Shown: positions 37,184 through 47,632, numbered from the stretch's first letter. The stretch: DNA of 64,000 bases from Stappia sp. 28M-7 (GCF_014252955.1 NZ_JACMIA010000001.1:1674001-1738000), one strand, 5' to 3'. Program-made: numbers and translations. The notes: generated by a model from the sequence alone, not told the origin.

Positions 37184-37201
37184 TATTTTAAGCCTAAAAT
37201 A
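37184..37201. promoter_or_regulatory. Palindromic operator upstream of the liv-type operon
   Basis: TATTTTAAGCCTAAAATA, inside a perfect 12-bp inverted repeat with a 4-bp spacer (37179-37206), lies about 120 bp upstream of the binding-protein start. It differs at one base from the palindrome at 41866-41883, which points to one shared regulator. Confidence 0.7.
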
Positions 37202-37334
37202 TTTCCTCTGTGAAGCCCCGTCATGCACAGACCAGCAAGTTAAGCATGCGGAAAGCGGAAACCGAATAGGCTCCAAGGGTTTTCAGGTGTGCATCGTGCG
37301 AGAGCATCTGGGGCAAACGGCCGAAAGGGTGGCA

Positions 37335-37850
37335 ATGAGGGTGGCTTGGCACGGGAAGGGGAGAGCATCTGCGAGTGCTGCGGCACTTGCCGGCGCGCTC
37401 GCATGTGTGCTGGCGATGCCGCCGGCCGCACATGCTGATTCCGGCCCGGAGCCGGTTGATCCGGCCATGTCGCAAGCCTGCGCCGACATGGCCGCCGACT
37501 TTGCCGACCAGGACACACCGCGAGGCCCGGATGCGGGCGATGTTGCAGCTGCCGGCATCGATGGAGCAATCATCGGAGGCTTGGCCGGGCGCGACCGTTT
37601 CGGGACGGGCTGGAGTCCGGGAGGTGCTGCGCGCGGCGCACGTACCGGCGGCGGAATTGCCGCGCTCGAGGGGCTCGGCCGGGTGGACGAGCAGGCTTGG
37701 CAGGCCGCCTTCGACAGGGCTTATGCCGCCTGCATGGCGGGCAAGCCGCGCCCGCTGACCCGCCGGGAGCGCTGCCGGTCGACGGGTGTCGTTGTGGGAA
37801 GCGGGCAGCAGGGCGGCGTCGGCGTTTCCTCGCGCCGGGATTGCGACTGA
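37335..37850 (+). CDS. Exported glycine-rich protein of unknown function
   Basis: A 171-residue protein with a signal peptide (hydrophobic stretch ALAGALACVLAMPPAAHA) and a glycine-zipper-like segment IDGAIIGGLAGRDRFGTGWSPGG. It contains six cysteines if those in the signal are counted. ATG at 37335 is preceded by AAGGGTGG. The glycine-rich helix could insert in or associate with a membrane. I do not recognise a named family. It is a single gene, convergent with the DUF418 gene. Confidence 0.6.
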   Translation: MRVAWHGKGRASASAAALAGALACVLAMPPAAHADSGPEPVDPAMSQACADMAADFADQDTPRGPDAGDVAAAGIDGAIIGGLAGRDRFGTGWSPGGAARGARTGGGIAALEGLGRVDEQAWQAAFDRAYAACMAGKPRPLTRRERCRSTGVVVGSGQQGGVGVSSRRDCD

Positions 37851-37863
37851 CGGCCGACCCGCC

Positions 37864-39258
37864 TCAGGCTTTCCGGTTGCCGTCCATGGGCGCCTGCGGT
37901 CCTTGCTGCACCAGCCAGCGCAGAAGCCATTCCAGCGGTCCCTGGCGCCCCGTGCGCTGCCAGGCGAGGGCGAAGAGGATCTGGGCGACGTTGATTGCGA
38001 ACGCCGCCAACAGAAGCTGATGGTGCTCCATCGATCCGAACAGCCCGAAACCGAAGCCGTAGAACACGATGCCGCAGATCACCGTCTGGCCGATATAGAC
38101 GGTAAGGGGGATCTTGCCGACCGCTACGAACGGCGCGAGCAGGATCCGCCCTGCGCTCCCGCGCGCCAGGAGGTTGGCCAGACCGATCAGGCCCAGACCG
38201 ATCAACAGTCGGCGAAGATTGTAGAAATAGGCATCCCATGACCCGAGCGACCAGCTCTCGAAGCCCGGGATCGCGTTGGTGCCGTGCACCAGGAAGCCGA
38301 GGAAGATACCGCCCGACAGTCCGACGAGCGCCATCGCGGCATACTGCCCGGTGCTCCAGCTGCCCGAAAAGGCTCCCAGGCGATAGAGGGCCATGCCGAA
38401 GAACATCATCGCGCCGACATCGAGGATGTGGTCCGTGAAGAACAGCGTTGTCTGCTCCTGGAAGGTTTCGGGGGCAAGGTTTCGCACCACATCGGTATAG
38501 CCGGCGAGGCGTTCGTCCATCTCCGCCAGAGCCATGCGCTCCAGCTCCTCGAACATGGCGGCCTCGTCGTCGCTCTCCTGCTGTTCGGTATCTGGCTGGG
38601 TGCTGTCGTCCTGCGGCTGGGCGAGGGGAGGCTGAGTGGCCTCCGCCGGCTGCGTGTCGATTCCGTCGCCCGGTTGCACTTGTTCGCTCTGGGCGGCCTC
38701 GAATGCGTCGCTCGAGATCTGGTCCAGCGACAGGCCGGTTCCGTCCTTGAACGAGGAGATGGCGAAGATCACCAGTCCGATCGCCAGTAGCTTGCGGCCC
38801 GACAGGTTGCGAAAGACGAACAGGAACATGCCGAGGAGGCCGTAGACGTAGAGCACGTCATGCGGCCACAGCAGCAGGTATCCGTGGACGATGCCGAACA
38901 CGATCAGCCACATCAGCCGGCGGAAGTAGAGGTCCGCCGCAGCCAGGCCGCCCGGGTTTCGGGCGTGCCGTTCCATCAGCAGGATCGCGGTCGCGCCGAA
39001 GATCAGCGAGAACAGCCCGCGCATCGTGCCATCTACGAAGATGACCACGAACAGCCAGGAGGCGACGTTCGAGACGACGGCCTCGCCCCATTCCTCAGGG
39101 AGGGAGAACGCGACCGCCGGCATGCCGAAGACGAAGATGTTGCGCCACAGGATGCCGAGGGCCGCAAGGCCGCGCAGGGCGTCCAGCACGACCAGGCGGC
39201 TCGACCCGTTCGCGCTGGCGAGCGAGTCGGCGCTGGTCCGACGGATGCTTTGATCCAC
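37864..39258 (-). CDS. DUF418 (YeiB-like) integral membrane protein
   Basis: A 464-residue inner-membrane protein with about ten helices. It begins SRLVVLDALRGLAALGILWRN, the signature of this acyltransferase-3-related family. The DUF418 C-terminus includes PLTVYIGQTVICGIVFYGFGFGLFG. An acidic, glutamine-rich insert at residues about 180-240 (repeats of TQP and QPQDD) lies between membrane parts. The start is a GTG at 39258 with weak ribosome-binding sequence. Family function is unknown. Confidence 0.82.
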   Translation of the reverse strand: MDQSIRRTSADSLASANGSSRLVVLDALRGLAALGILWRNIFVFGMPAVAFSLPEEWGEAVVSNVASWLFVVIFVDGTMRGLFSLIFGATAILLMERHARNPGGLAAADLYFRRLMWLIVFGIVHGYLLLWPHDVLYVYGLLGMFLFVFRNLSGRKLLAIGLVIFAISSFKDGTGLSLDQISSDAFEAAQSEQVQPGDGIDTQPAEATQPPLAQPQDDSTQPDTEQQESDDEAAMFEELERMALAEMDERLAGYTDVVRNLAPETFQEQTTLFFTDHILDVGAMMFFGMALYRLGAFSGSWSTGQYAAMALVGLSGGIFLGFLVHGTNAIPGFESWSLGSWDAYFYNLRRLLIGLGLIGLANLLARGSAGRILLAPFVAVGKIPLTVYIGQTVICGIVFYGFGFGLFGSMEHHQLLLAAFAINVAQILFALAWQRTGRQGPLEWLLRWLVQQGPQAPMDGNRKA

Positions 39259-39331
39259 GTTCTGATGTCCGGAAAAGGTGAAAACTCGCGCGAATGCTTA
39301 CTCTCGAGCGTCGAGTCGCACAAGCGCGATT

Positions 39332-39371
39332 GCAAAGGGCGCGGCCTGCTGCCGCAGGTCGCGCCCCTTGC
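39332..39371 (-). terminator. Hairpin after the monooxygenase/reductase gene
   Basis: An 18-bp stem with two mismatches (arms 39332-39349 and 39354-39371, loop TGCC) lies 21 bp after the stop of the leftward monooxygenase gene. There is little T-richness after it. Confidence 0.5.
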
Positions 39372-39392
39372 CGTTTCGCCGGTTTTCCGGGT

Positions 39393-41732
39393 CTATTCCG
39401 CGGCTTCGCGGTAGGCCGGGTTGTGCGTCTTCGGCTTGGCCTTGAGCTTCAGCTCCTTCAATTCCTCGCGAGCGCGCTCGGCATTGCGCAGCAGTTGGAA
39501 CTTGCCCGGCTGGTACTGCTTCGGCGCGAAAATATCGCCGGCGCCGTAGTCGCCGGCCGCGCGGAGCGTGAAAGCCGGATCCGCCAGATGCGGACGCCCC
39601 AGCGCGATCAGGTCGGCGCGTCCTGCCGCCAGGATCGTGTTGGCCTGGTCCGCCGAGGTGATGGCGCCGACTGCCATCGTGGCAATATCGGCCTCGTTGC
39701 GGATCTGGTCTGCAAAGGAGGTCTGGAACATGCGGCCGTAGACCGGCGAACTGGCCGGGCTGGTTTGTCCGGTGGAGACGTCGATGAGGTCTGCCCCGGC
39801 CTGCGCGAAGGCGCGGGCGATCACCACGCTGTCGTCGCCGGTGATGCCGCCCTCGATCCAGTCCGTCGCTGAAACGCGGACCGACATCGGCTTGTCCTTC
39901 GGCCAAGCCGCCCGCATCGCCTCGAACACCTCCAGCGGATAGCGCAGGCGGTTCTCGATGGAGCCGCCATACTCGTCGTCACGCTGGTTTGTGACCGGCG
40001 ACAGGAAGCTGGCCAGCAGGTAGCCGTGGGCGCAGTGCAGCTCGATCATGTCGAAGCCGCAGGCGATCGCCCGTTCGACGGCGGCGACGAAATCCGCCTT
40101 CACCGCATCCATGTCCGCCCGGTCCATCGCCTTTGGCGTCTGGCTCTCCGGATAGTAGGGCAGGGCGGACGCCGACAGGATCGGCCATGCCTCGGCTTCG
40201 GGAAGCGGACGGTCCATGCCCTCCCACATCAGCTTCGAGGCGCCCTTGCGTCCGGCATGGCCGAGCTGCAGACAGATCTTTGCCTCGGACTGTCCGTGGA
40301 CGAAATCGACGATGCGCGTCCAGGCTGCCTGCTGCTCGTCGGTCCATAGGCCTGCGCAGCCCGGGGTGATGCGGGCGGTCGGCGAAACGCAGGTCATCTC
40401 CGTGAAGACCAGACCTGCGCCGCCCATGGCGCGCGAGCCATAGTGGACAAGGTGGAAGTCCTGCGGCATGCCGTCGACGGCGGAATACATGCACATCGGC
40501 GAGACGACGAAGCGGTTCGAGACCTGCATCTCACGCAGCCGCAGCGGCTGGAAGGCGGGCACCGTCGGGTCCTGCGTGTCGACGTCGAGACCGGACGCCT
40601 TGACCTTCTCGGCAAAGGCGCGGGTCGCGGCTGCCACGAAGTCGGGCGCGCGCAGCTCCAGATTGTCGTAGGTGATCGCCTTGGAACGGGTCATCACGCC
40701 GAAGGCGAAGGTGACCGGATCCATGTGCCAGTAGCGCTTCACGTGCTCGAACCACACCAGCGACACGTCCGCCGCGTGCTGGGTCTTCTCCACCTCTTCG
40801 CGGCGCGTTTCCTCGAAATCGGCAAGAGCGTCGGCAATGCTCGGCTTGCGCATGACGCTCTCGTAGAGCGCGATGGCGTCCTCCATGGCCAGCTTGGTGC
40901 CGGACCCGATGGAGAAGTGGGCCGTCGACTTGGCGTCGCCCAGCAGCACCACATTGCCCATCGTCGTGCGGGCGTTGCGGATCATCGGGAAGTTGCGCCA
41001 CATCGAGCGGTTGATCAGCAGCTTGTGGCCGTCGAGCTCCTCCGCGAACACGCCTTCCAGGAAGTCGGCGGATTCCTGCTCCGACATCGCACCGATGCCG
41101 GCCTTCTCGAAGGTCTCCGGATCGGTCTCCAGGACCCAGGTCGAGCGGCCCGGCTCATACTGGTAGGTGTGAGCGATGAAGATGCCGTGCTCGGTTTCCT
41201 TGAAGTAGAAGGTGAAGGCGTCGAGCGGCTTGGTGGAGCCCATCCATGTGAACTTGTTCGGGCGCATGTCGACGGACGGGCGGAAGTGGTCCCGATGCGC
41301 CTCGCGCACCGCCGAATTGATGCCGTCGGCTGCGACGATCAGGTCGGCGTCGGGGAACTGTTCGATACCCGGCACGTCCGCCTGGAAGTGCATCTCCACA
41401 CCCAGTTCGCGGGCGCGCTCCTGCAGGAGCAGCAGCAGCGTACGGCGGGAGCAGCCGCAGAAACCGTTGCCGCCGACACGGAAGCTCGCGTCCTTGTAGT
41501 GGATCGCGATGTCGTCCCAATAGGCGAAGTTCTCGGTGATGGCGCGATAGCTCTCGCGGTCGTATTTCTCGAAGGTTTCCAGCGTCTGGTCGGAAAACAC
41601 CACGCCGAAGCCGAACGTGTCGTCCGCCCGGTTGCGTTCATGCACGGTGATGCGGGCCGACGGGCGCGCCTTCTTCATGAGGATCGCGAAATAGAGCCCT
41701 GCCGGGCCGCCGCCGATGACCTCGATACGCAT
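39393..41732 (-). CDS. 2-aminobenzoyl-CoA monooxygenase/reductase-type two-domain flavoprotein
   Basis: A 779-residue cytoplasmic enzyme. Residues 1 to about 390 are an FAD monooxygenase ([13 protein letters not shown], and the second FAD motif [18 protein letters not shown]). Residues about 395-760 are an Old Yellow Enzyme domain ([45 protein letters not shown]). This fusion is characteristic of 2-aminobenzoyl-CoA monooxygenase/reductase, also annotated as bifunctional salicylyl-CoA 5-hydroxylase/oxidoreductase. It hydroxylates and then reduces the aromatic ring as a CoA thioester. ATG at 41732 has AGGGAAGGA upstream. It is divergent from the rest of the pathway genes across a shared palindrome. 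Confidence 0.9.
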   Translation of the reverse strand: MRIEVIGGGPAGLYFAILMKKARPSARITVHERNRADDTFGFGVVFSDQTLETFEKYDRESYRAITENFAYWDDIAIHYKDASFRVGGNGFCGCSRRTLLLLLQERARELGVEMHFQADVPGIEQFPDADLIVAADGINSAVREAHRDHFRPSVDMRPNKFTWMGSTKPLDAFTFYFKETEHGIFIAHTYQYEPGRSTWVLETDPETFEKAGIGAMSEQESADFLEGVFAEELDGHKLLINRSMWRNFPMIRNARTTMGNVVLLGDAKSTAHFSIGSGTKLAMEDAIALYESVMRKPSIADALADFEETRREEVEKTQHAADVSLVWFEHVKRYWHMDPVTFAFGVMTRSKAITYDNLELRAPDFVAAATRAFAEKVKASGLDVDTQDPTVPAFQPLRLREMQVSNRFVVSPMCMYSAVDGMPQDFHLVHYGSRAMGGAGLVFTEMTCVSPTARITPGCAGLWTDEQQAAWTRIVDFVHGQSEAKICLQLGHAGRKGASKLMWEGMDRPLPEAEAWPILSASALPYYPESQTPKAMDRADMDAVKADFVAAVERAIACGFDMIELHCAHGYLLASFLSPVTNQRDDEYGGSIENRLRYPLEVFEAMRAAWPKDKPMSVRVSATDWIEGGITGDDSVVIARAFAQAGADLIDVSTGQTSPASSPVYGRMFQTSFADQIRNEADIATMAVGAITSADQANTILAAGRADLIALGRPHLADPAFTLRAAGDYGAGDIFAPKQYQPGKFQLLRNAERAREELKELKLKAKPKTHNPAYREAAE

Positions 41733-41865
41733 GACCAGATCCTTCCCTGTCCGTTCTCGGTTTGCGGGACATCGCCGCCGGCTGGATCTCCGCTGGCCTC
41801 CCGTCGGGCCAGCGTGCTGCCGGTATCGGGTCGCCGCATGGATGCGCTTGCGTCCCCCTCGCAGA

Positions 41866-41883
41866 TATTTTAAGCTTAAAATA
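41866..41883. promoter_or_regulatory. Palindromic operator in the divergent promoter of the aromatic-CoA cluster
   Basis: TATTTTAAGCTTAAAATA is a perfect 18-bp palindrome midway between the monooxygenase start (41732) and the SDR start (41944). It is one base different from the site at 37184-37201. The MarR protein encoded at 42728 is the likely binder. Confidence 0.72.
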
Positions 41884-41943
41884 ATTCGGGACGCAACGTC
41901 GTTCTGGTGGTGCGGCAACGACCGGAAAATTTCGGGGAGAGGC

Positions 41944-42717
41944 ATGGCGAAAGAGGCTCCGTTTCACGGCCGTCACGCCCTGGTAACCGGGGGAACGCGC
42001 GGTATCGGGCTTGCCATCGCCCGCCGGCTGATCGCTGGCGGAGCGACCGTCACCATCCTCGGTCGGAACGCCGAGCGGGCGGCAGAGACCGCGCGCGAGA
42101 TCGGGGCAGCGGGCTTTGCTGCCGCAGATGTCACCGACCGCGACGCCCTGACCGAGGTGCTCCGCAAGGCCGCCGCCGAGCACGGCCGGATTGCCATCCT
42201 CGTCAACAATGCCGGCCAGGCCGAGAGCGCGCCCTTTCTCAAGACGTCGCCCGAGCGCTTCGAACGGATGTTCTCCGTCAATCTGATGAGCATCGTGAAC
42301 GCCTGCCATGCCGTGCTTCCGGACATGATCGAGGCTGGCGAGGGGCGCATCGTCAACGTCGCCTCCACCGCCGGGCTCAAGGGCTACCGCTATGTTTCGG
42401 CCTATGTGGCCGCCAAGCATGCGGTGATCGGCCTGACGCGCTCTCTGGCACTCGAAACAGCCGAGACCGGCGTGACCGTCAATGCGGTCTGTCCCGGGTT
42501 CGCCGATACCGATCTGGTGCGCGAGAGCGTTGCGAAGATCCGCGAGAAGACGGGCCGCGAAGAGGCGGACATCATCGCGGACATGGTGCGCGATAACCCG
42601 CAGAAGCGGCTGATCGATCCCGATGAGGTGGCAGATACGGTCGCCTGGCTTGCGGGAGACGCCGCCCGCTCGGTGACGGGGCAGGCGATTGCGGTCGCCG
42701 GCGGTGAGGTGATGTGA
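41944..42717 (+). CDS. Short-chain dehydrogenase/reductase of the 2-aminobenzoyl-CoA cluster
   Basis: A 257-residue NAD(P)-dependent oxidoreductase with [15 protein letters not shown], a catalytic serine region NVASTAG and the YVAAKHA Tyr-Lys pair. The tail [22 protein letters not shown] is typical of 3-oxoacyl-ACP/3-hydroxyacyl-CoA-type SDRs. ATG at 41944 has GGGGAGAGG close upstream. As first gene of the rightward operon it probably oxidises a hydroxyacyl-CoA intermediate formed after hydration of the ring-derived enoyl-CoA. Confidence 0.87.
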   Translation: MAKEAPFHGRHALVTGGTRGIGLAIARRLIAGGATVTILGRNAERAAETAREIGAAGFAAADVTDRDALTEVLRKAAAEHGRIAILVNNAGQAESAPFLKTSPERFERMFSVNLMSIVNACHAVLPDMIEAGEGRIVNVASTAGLKGYRYVSAYVAAKHAVIGLTRSLALETAETGVTVNAVCPGFADTDLVRESVAKIREKTGREEADIIADMVRDNPQKRLIDPDEVADTVAWLAGDAARSVTGQAIAVAGGEVM

Positions 42718-42727
42718 GGGCGGGCCG

Positions 42728-43303
42728 ATGGATGAGACCGGAAATGGCGGCATGACGGGCGGTGAAGCGAACACTGCCGCGATCCTGCTCGACGCGGAAA
42801 CTCGCGTGCATGGCGACGATCATCGCGCGGAGCTGCGGCTCTGGCTGCGCCTGCTGACCCTGACGAACCTGATCGAAAGCGAGATCCGCTCGCGGTTGCG
42901 CGGCGAGTTCGATGTGACGCTGCCGCGTTTCGACCTGATGGCGCAGCTGGAAAAGGCGCCCGGCGGGCTGACCCTCGGCGACCTGTCCCGGCGCATGATG
43001 GTCTCGGCCGGCAATGTCACCGGCCTTGTCGAGCGTCTCGTCCAGGATGGGCTTGTCGAGCGGCGCCCCGCGCCGGGCGACCGACGCTCGGCCCTCGTCA
43101 GTCTTACGCCGGAAGGGCGCTCCGGCTTCGAGGCGATGGCGCATGCCCATGGCGACTGGATCGGCGATCTTTTCGCGGACCTTTCCGATGCCGACATCGA
43201 CGACCTGATGCGCCTGTTGGGACGGGCGAAGACATCGGCACGCACCGCTGCCGACCCGACACGCACAACGACTTCCACCGACAAGGAGCCGTCCAATGGC
43301 TGA
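42728..43303 (+). CDS. MarR-family regulator of the 2-aminobenzoyl-CoA cluster
   Basis: A 191-residue winged-helix regulator. [50 protein letters not shown] holds the recognition helix and the wing with the D-x-R motif. It has an N-terminal extension of about 30 residues. MarR relatives in aromatic-CoA pathways are commonly repressors released by the CoA thioester. Its gene is second in the operon and overlaps the hydratase gene by 8 bp. It is the best candidate to bind the palindromes at 37184 and 41866. Confidence 0.88.
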   Translation: MDETGNGGMTGGEANTAAILLDAETRVHGDDHRAELRLWLRLLTLTNLIESEIRSRLRGEFDVTLPRFDLMAQLEKAPGGLTLGDLSRRMMVSAGNVTGLVERLVQDGLVERRPAPGDRRSALVSLTPEGRSGFEAMAHAHGDWIGDLFADLSDADIDDLMRLLGRAKTSARTAADPTRTTTSTDKEPSNG

Positions 43304-44165
43304 TGCCGCCGTTTCCGCCCCGCCCGCTGGCGCGCAGGAGACCTATTCGATCACGCTACCCGTGCGGGAGTATCGGCCGACCCATTTCCGTCTGGACGTG
43401 GACGGCAAGACGGCGGTGATCACGCTGAACCGGCCGGAGCGCAAGAACCCGCTCACCTTCCATTCCTATGCGGAGCTGCGCGACCTGTTCCGCGCCCTGC
43501 AGTTCGACGAGGAAGTGAAGACGGTGGTCGTGACCGGCGCCGGCGGCAATTTCTGCTCGGGCGGCGACGTCTTCGAGATCATCGAGCCGCTCCTTTCGCG
43601 CGACATGCCGGGGCTGCTGCAGTTCACCCGCATGACCGGCGAACTGGTCAAGGCGATGCGTGCGTGCCCGCAGCCGATCGTTGCGGCCATCGACGGCATC
43701 TGCGTCGGCGCTGGGGCCATCGTTGCCATGGCATCGGACCTGCGCGTCGGCACGGCGGGTGCCAAGGTCGCGTTCCTGTTCAACCGCGTGGGCCTTGCCG
43801 GCTGCGACATGGGCGCCTGCGCCATCCTGCCGAGGATCATCGGGCAGGGACGTGCCTCGGAGCTTCTTTACACCGGTCGCGTCATGAGCGGCGAGGAGGC
43901 CGAACGCTGGGGCTTCTTCAACCGACTGGCGGCGCCCGAAGCCGTGCTCGAGGAGGCAAAGACGCTGGCCGACAGCCTGTCCGCCGGCCCGACGTTCGCC
44001 AACGCCATGACCAAGCGCATGCTTCACATGGAGTGGGACATGTCGGTCGACCAGGCCATCGAGGCCGAGGCGCTGGCACAGGCGGTCTGCATGAAGACCG
44101 AGGACTACCGCCGCGCCTTCGAGGCCTTTGCCGCGAAGCAGAAGCCTGTCTTCGAGGGTAATTGA
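43296..44165 (+). CDS. Enoyl-CoA hydratase/isomerase family protein
   Basis: A 289-residue crotonase-fold enzyme. The oxyanion-hole motifs are [14 protein letters not shown] and [19 protein letters not shown]. The usual catalytic glutamate region reads [18 protein letters not shown]. The extra N-terminal 30 residues are family variation. In this operon it is expected to hydrate or ring-open a cyclohexene-carboxyl-CoA intermediate produced after monooxygenation and reduction of 2-aminobenzoyl-CoA. Confidence 0.88.
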   Translation: MADAAVSAPPAGAQETYSITLPVREYRPTHFRLDVDGKTAVITLNRPERKNPLTFHSYAELRDLFRALQFDEEVKTVVVTGAGGNFCSGGDVFEIIEPLLSRDMPGLLQFTRMTGELVKAMRACPQPIVAAIDGICVGAGAIVAMASDLRVGTAGAKVAFLFNRVGLAGCDMGACAILPRIIGQGRASELLYTGRVMSGEEAERWGFFNRLAAPEAVLEEAKTLADSLSAGPTFANAMTKRMLHMEWDMSVDQAIEAEALAQAVCMKTEDYRRAFEAFAAKQKPVFEGN

Positions 44166-44192
44166 CGCGCCGTCGTTGAGGAGGAGGATCCG

Positions 44193-45392
44193 ATGACCGA
44201 CCTGAGCTTTCTCGACTGGCCGTTTTTCGACGATGGGCATCGGGCCTTCGCCGCACGTGTGGAGGCCTTCGCCGCGGCTGAGGTTGCCGGCCTTGCCGAT
44301 CACCACGACGTCGACGGATCCTGCCGCCGGCTGGTCGCCGCGCTCGGAAGAGCCGGTCTGCTGCGCGCCGCGGTGCCAGCGTCCCATGGCGGCCTGCATG
44401 AGCGGCTGGACGTCCGCAGCCTGTGCATCGCCCGGGAAACGCTGGCCCGCTACAACGGCCTCGCCGATTTCGCCTTCGCCATGCAGGGGCTCGGTACGGG
44501 TTCGATCACGCTTGCCGGCTCCGACGAGCTGAAGGACCGCTACCTGCCGCCGGTCATGCGCGGCGAGAAGATCGCGGCATTTGCCCTGTCCGAACCCGAG
44601 GCCGGGTCGGATGTGGCGGCCCTCGCCACCGTCGTGGAGGCCGACGGGCCGGATCATGTCCGCATCACCGGCGAGAAGACATGGATCTCGAACGGCGGCA
44701 TCGCCGATCACTATGTGGTTTTCGCCCGCACCGGCGAGGCGCCGGGCGCCCGTGGACTGTCGGCCTTCGTGGTGGATGCCGATGCGGCCGGGTTCTCGGT
44801 CAAGGAGCGCATCGACACCGTGGCGCCGCATCCGCTGGCGACCCTGTCCTTCGATGGCGTTCGCGTGCCGCTTTCGGCGCGTCTCGGCCGGCCGGGCGAG
44901 GGTTTCAAGGTCGCGATGGCCACGCTCGACATCTTCCGCTCGACCGTTGGCGCAGCCGCGCTCGGCTTTGCGCGACGGGCACTGGCCGACACGCTGGAGC
45001 ACACCACCAGCCGTCAGCTCTTCGGGGCGCCGCTGGCCGATCTGCAGCTGACCCAAGGCGCGCTCGCCGACATGGTCGCCGACGTCGATGCCGCCGCGCT
45101 GCTGGTCTATCGCGCCGCCTGGACCAAGGATATGGGCGCGCCGCGTGTGACCCGCGAAGCGGCGCTGGCCAAGATGGTGGCGACCGAGAATGCCCAGAAG
45201 GTGGTGGACCGCGCGGTCCAGCTCCATGGCGGCCACGGCGTGCGCGTCGGCTGCAAGATGGAAGAACTCTACCGCGATGTCCGCGCATTGCGCATCTACG
45301 AGGGTGCAACCGAAATCCAGAAGATCGTGATCGCGCGTCAGGCGATCGCCGACCATGCCGCTCGCCGCTCCTCCGCGGCAGCGGCCGAATGA
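44193..45392 (+). CDS. Acyl-CoA dehydrogenase
   Basis: A 399-residue flavoprotein with [16 protein letters not shown] and [18 protein letters not shown] (FAD and substrate sites). The C-terminal domain has [58 protein letters not shown]; the E of IYEGATE is the usual catalytic base in this branch. Complete. It lies 27 bp after the hydratase gene with GGAGGAGG ahead. It likely introduces a double bond into an alicyclic or ring-opened CoA ester and passes electrons to ETF. Confidence 0.92.
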   Translation: MTDLSFLDWPFFDDGHRAFAARVEAFAAAEVAGLADHHDVDGSCRRLVAALGRAGLLRAAVPASHGGLHERLDVRSLCIARETLARYNGLADFAFAMQGLGTGSITLAGSDELKDRYLPPVMRGEKIAAFALSEPEAGSDVAALATVVEADGPDHVRITGEKTWISNGGIADHYVVFARTGEAPGARGLSAFVVDADAAGFSVKERIDTVAPHPLATLSFDGVRVPLSARLGRPGEGFKVAMATLDIFRSTVGAAALGFARRALADTLEHTTSRQLFGAPLADLQLTQGALADMVADVDAAALLVYRAAWTKDMGAPRVTREAALAKMVATENAQKVVDRAVQLHGGHGVRVGCKMEELYRDVRALRIYEGATEIQKIVIARQAIADHAARRSSAAAAE

Positions 45393-45446
45393 CGACCATA
45401 AAACGCGCCGGAAACCGGCCGCCCCAACCTTCCACAGGAGTGCCGA

Positions 45447-47099
45447 ATGGCCCGCTCAGCCCACACCGACACCTTCGCGGCGGACAATCTGCCACCGCGT
45501 GAGCTCTGGCCCGATTTCATCAATCTGGAGAAGCTCGGCTATCCCGAGCGGATGAACTGTGCAGTCGAGCTGATCGACAAGAACGTTGCGGAAGGCCGCG
45601 GCGACAAGCTGGCGCTTGTTTCCCCGACCGAGCGCTGGACCTACGGCGAACTCGCCGAAAAGGTGAACCGGATCGCCAATGTGCTGGTGGCCGATTTCGG
45701 CCTGCAGCCGGGCAACCGCGTGCTCCTGCGCTTTCCCAATACGCCGATGATGACGGCGGTCTACTTCGCGATCCTGAAGGCTGGCGGCATTGTCGTCGCC
45801 ACCATGCCGCTGCTGCGCGCCAAGGAGCTGGCGGTCATCGTGGACAAGGCCGAGCTGTCGTTCGCCGTCTGCGACCATCGCCTTGCCGAAGAGATGGAGC
45901 TGACCCGCGGCCGCACCGACCGGCTGACGACGATCCTTTATGCCGGCAGCGGCGACGAAGGCTCGCTGGAGCGCCGCATGGAAGCCGCCTCGCCGGACTT
46001 CACGGCCTGCGACACTGCCTCGGATGATGTCTGCCTGCTCGGCTTCACCTCCGGCACGACCGGCGTCCCGAAGGCGACGATGCACTTCCACCGCGACATG
46101 CTGGCGATCTGCGACTGCTATTCGCGCGAAGTGCTGCGCCCGCAGGAAAGCGACGTGTTCATCGGCTCGCCGCCGCTCGCCTTCACCTTCGGCCTCGGCG
46201 GCCTGGTCCTGTTTCCCTTCCGCGTCGGCGCGACGGCCATCCTGCTGGAGCGGGCCGGCCCCGACGATCTGCTGAAGGCGATCCCGGAGATGCGTCCGAC
46301 GGTGATGTTCACCGCACCGACCGCCTATCGCGCGATCCTTGCCAAGAAGGGCGATGCGGATCTTTCCTCCTTGCGCAAATGCGTGTCGGCCGGAGAGGCG
46401 CTCCCCAAGGCGACCTGGGACGACTGGCAGGCGGCGACCGGCATCCGCATTCTCGATGGCATCGGCGCGACTGAGATGCTGCACATCTTCATTGCCGCGC
46501 GCGAGGACGAGGTGCGCCCAGGAGCAACCGGCAAGCCCGTGCCCGGCTATGAGGCGAAAGTCATCGGTGCCGACGGCAAGGAGGTGTCGGACGGCATGCC
46601 CGGGCGGCTCGCCGTGCGCGGGCCTACCGGTTGCCGCTATCTCGCCGACGACCGCCAGACCGCCTATGTGATCGACGGCTGGAACGTGACGGGCGATACC
46701 TACATCCGCGATGCCGACGGCTACTTCTGGTACCAGGCCCGCTCCGACGACATGATCGTATCGGCAGGCTACAACATCGCCGGCCCGGAGGTGGAAGGCA
46801 CGATGCTCGCCCACCCGGCAGTTGCCGAATGCGGTGTCGTGGGCGCCCCGGACCCGGATCGTGGCCGTATCGTCAAGGCCTATGTGGTGCTGAAGCCGGG
46901 CGTCACCGGTGATGCAGCCCTGGTCAAGACGCTGCAGGACTACATCAAGGCGGAGCTCGCTCCGTACAAGTATCCGCGCGCCATCGAATTCGTCACTGCG
47001 CTGCCGCGGACCGAAACCGGCAAGCTGCAGCGTTTCGCGCTGCGCGAGCTGGCGGCTGGAGAGGGCGAACCGCCGGCCGCAAGATCCGCCGCGTCGTGA
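45447..47099 (+). CDS. 2-aminobenzoate/benzoate-CoA ligase
   Basis: A 550-residue AMP-forming acyl-CoA synthetase. The ATP-binding motif is LLGFTSGTTGVPKATMHFHRD. Further motifs are GIGATEMLHIF, the YFWYQARSDDMIVSAGYNIAGPEVE hinge, and the C-terminal PRTETGKLQRFALREL lysine. The closest functional class is benzoate/2-aminobenzoate-CoA ligase. It activates the aromatic acid entering the pathway. The start at 45447 has CACAGGAG upstream, 54 bp after the dehydrogenase gene. The 2-aminobenzoate preference is inferred from the neighbouring two-domain flavoprotein. Confidence 0.88.
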   Translation: MARSAHTDTFAADNLPPRELWPDFINLEKLGYPERMNCAVELIDKNVAEGRGDKLALVSPTERWTYGELAEKVNRIANVLVADFGLQPGNRVLLRFPNTPMMTAVYFAILKAGGIVVATMPLLRAKELAVIVDKAELSFAVCDHRLAEEMELTRGRTDRLTTILYAGSGDEGSLERRMEAASPDFTACDTASDDVCLLGFTSGTTGVPKATMHFHRDMLAICDCYSREVLRPQESDVFIGSPPLAFTFGLGGLVLFPFRVGATAILLERAGPDDLLKAIPEMRPTVMFTAPTAYRAILAKKGDADLSSLRKCVSAGEALPKATWDDWQAATGIRILDGIGATEMLHIFIAAREDEVRPGATGKPVPGYEAKVIGADGKEVSDGMPGRLAVRGPTGCRYLADDRQTAYVIDGWNVTGDTYIRDADGYFWYQARSDDMIVSAGYNIAGPEVEGTMLAHPAVAECGVVGAPDPDRGRIVKAYVVLKPGVTGDAALVKTLQDYIKAELAPYKYPRAIEFVTALPRTETGKLQRFALRELAAGEGEPPAARSAAS

Positions 47100-47135
47100 A
47101 CGCGAACAATTGAAGATCGGGACCTGGAAGACCCA

Positions 47136-47585
47136 ATGAGCAAGACAGCCGACACCGCCGCCGCGATGCCTGCGCGTGCCTCCGTTCCTTCGCCGCTCGC
47201 GGCCCTGCAGCCGGAAGGTTGGCCGACCCCGAGAGGCTATGCCAACGGCATGGCCGGCGAGGGGCGGATGGTGCTGACCGGCGGCCAGATTGGCTGGACA
47301 CCGGATGGCGTCTTCCCACCCGACTTCCTCGGCCAGATCCGCCAGACGCTTGAAAACGTCGTAGCGGTCGTGGGCGCGGCGGGCGGTGGTCCGGAGCACA
47401 TCGCCCGGCTGACCTGGTACGTCACGGACATCGATGCCTACCGGGAATGCCTGAAGGAACTCGGCCCGGTCTACCGCGCGGTCATGGGTCGCAACTATCC
47501 GGCCATGGCCGTGGTGCAGGTGGTCGCGCTGGTAGAGCCGGAGGCGAAGGTCGAGATCGAGGGAACGGCGATCGTACCGGTGTGA
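47136..47585 (+). CDS. RidA/YjgF-family protein of the 2-aminobenzoyl-CoA cluster
   Basis: A 149-residue protein of the RidA fold (GYANGMAGEGRMVLTGGQIGWTP ... AMAVVQVVALVEPEAKVEIEGTAIVPV). It is longer at the N-terminus than typical RidA (about 128). RidA enzymes hydrolyse imines and enamines, releasing ammonia. The monooxygenase/reductase product, 2-amino-5-oxocyclohexene-carboxyl-CoA, is an enamine, so this protein could perform or aid the deamination. That role is inferred. It is the last gene before a hairpin. Confidence 0.85.
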   Translation: MSKTADTAAAMPARASVPSPLAALQPEGWPTPRGYANGMAGEGRMVLTGGQIGWTPDGVFPPDFLGQIRQTLENVVAVVGAAGGGPEHIARLTWYVTDIDAYRECLKELGPVYRAVMGRNYPAMAVVQVVALVEPEAKVEIEGTAIVPV

Positions 47586-47632
47586 GCGGCCCCGCCGTTC
47601 CGCAAGACCTCTTGATTGCATCGTACGGCAAG

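Noticed and set aside
37179-37206. Palindrome read as a transcription terminator
   Set aside because: It lies in a divergent promoter region, is AT-rich and is repeated at 41866-41883, which fits an operator better than a terminator.
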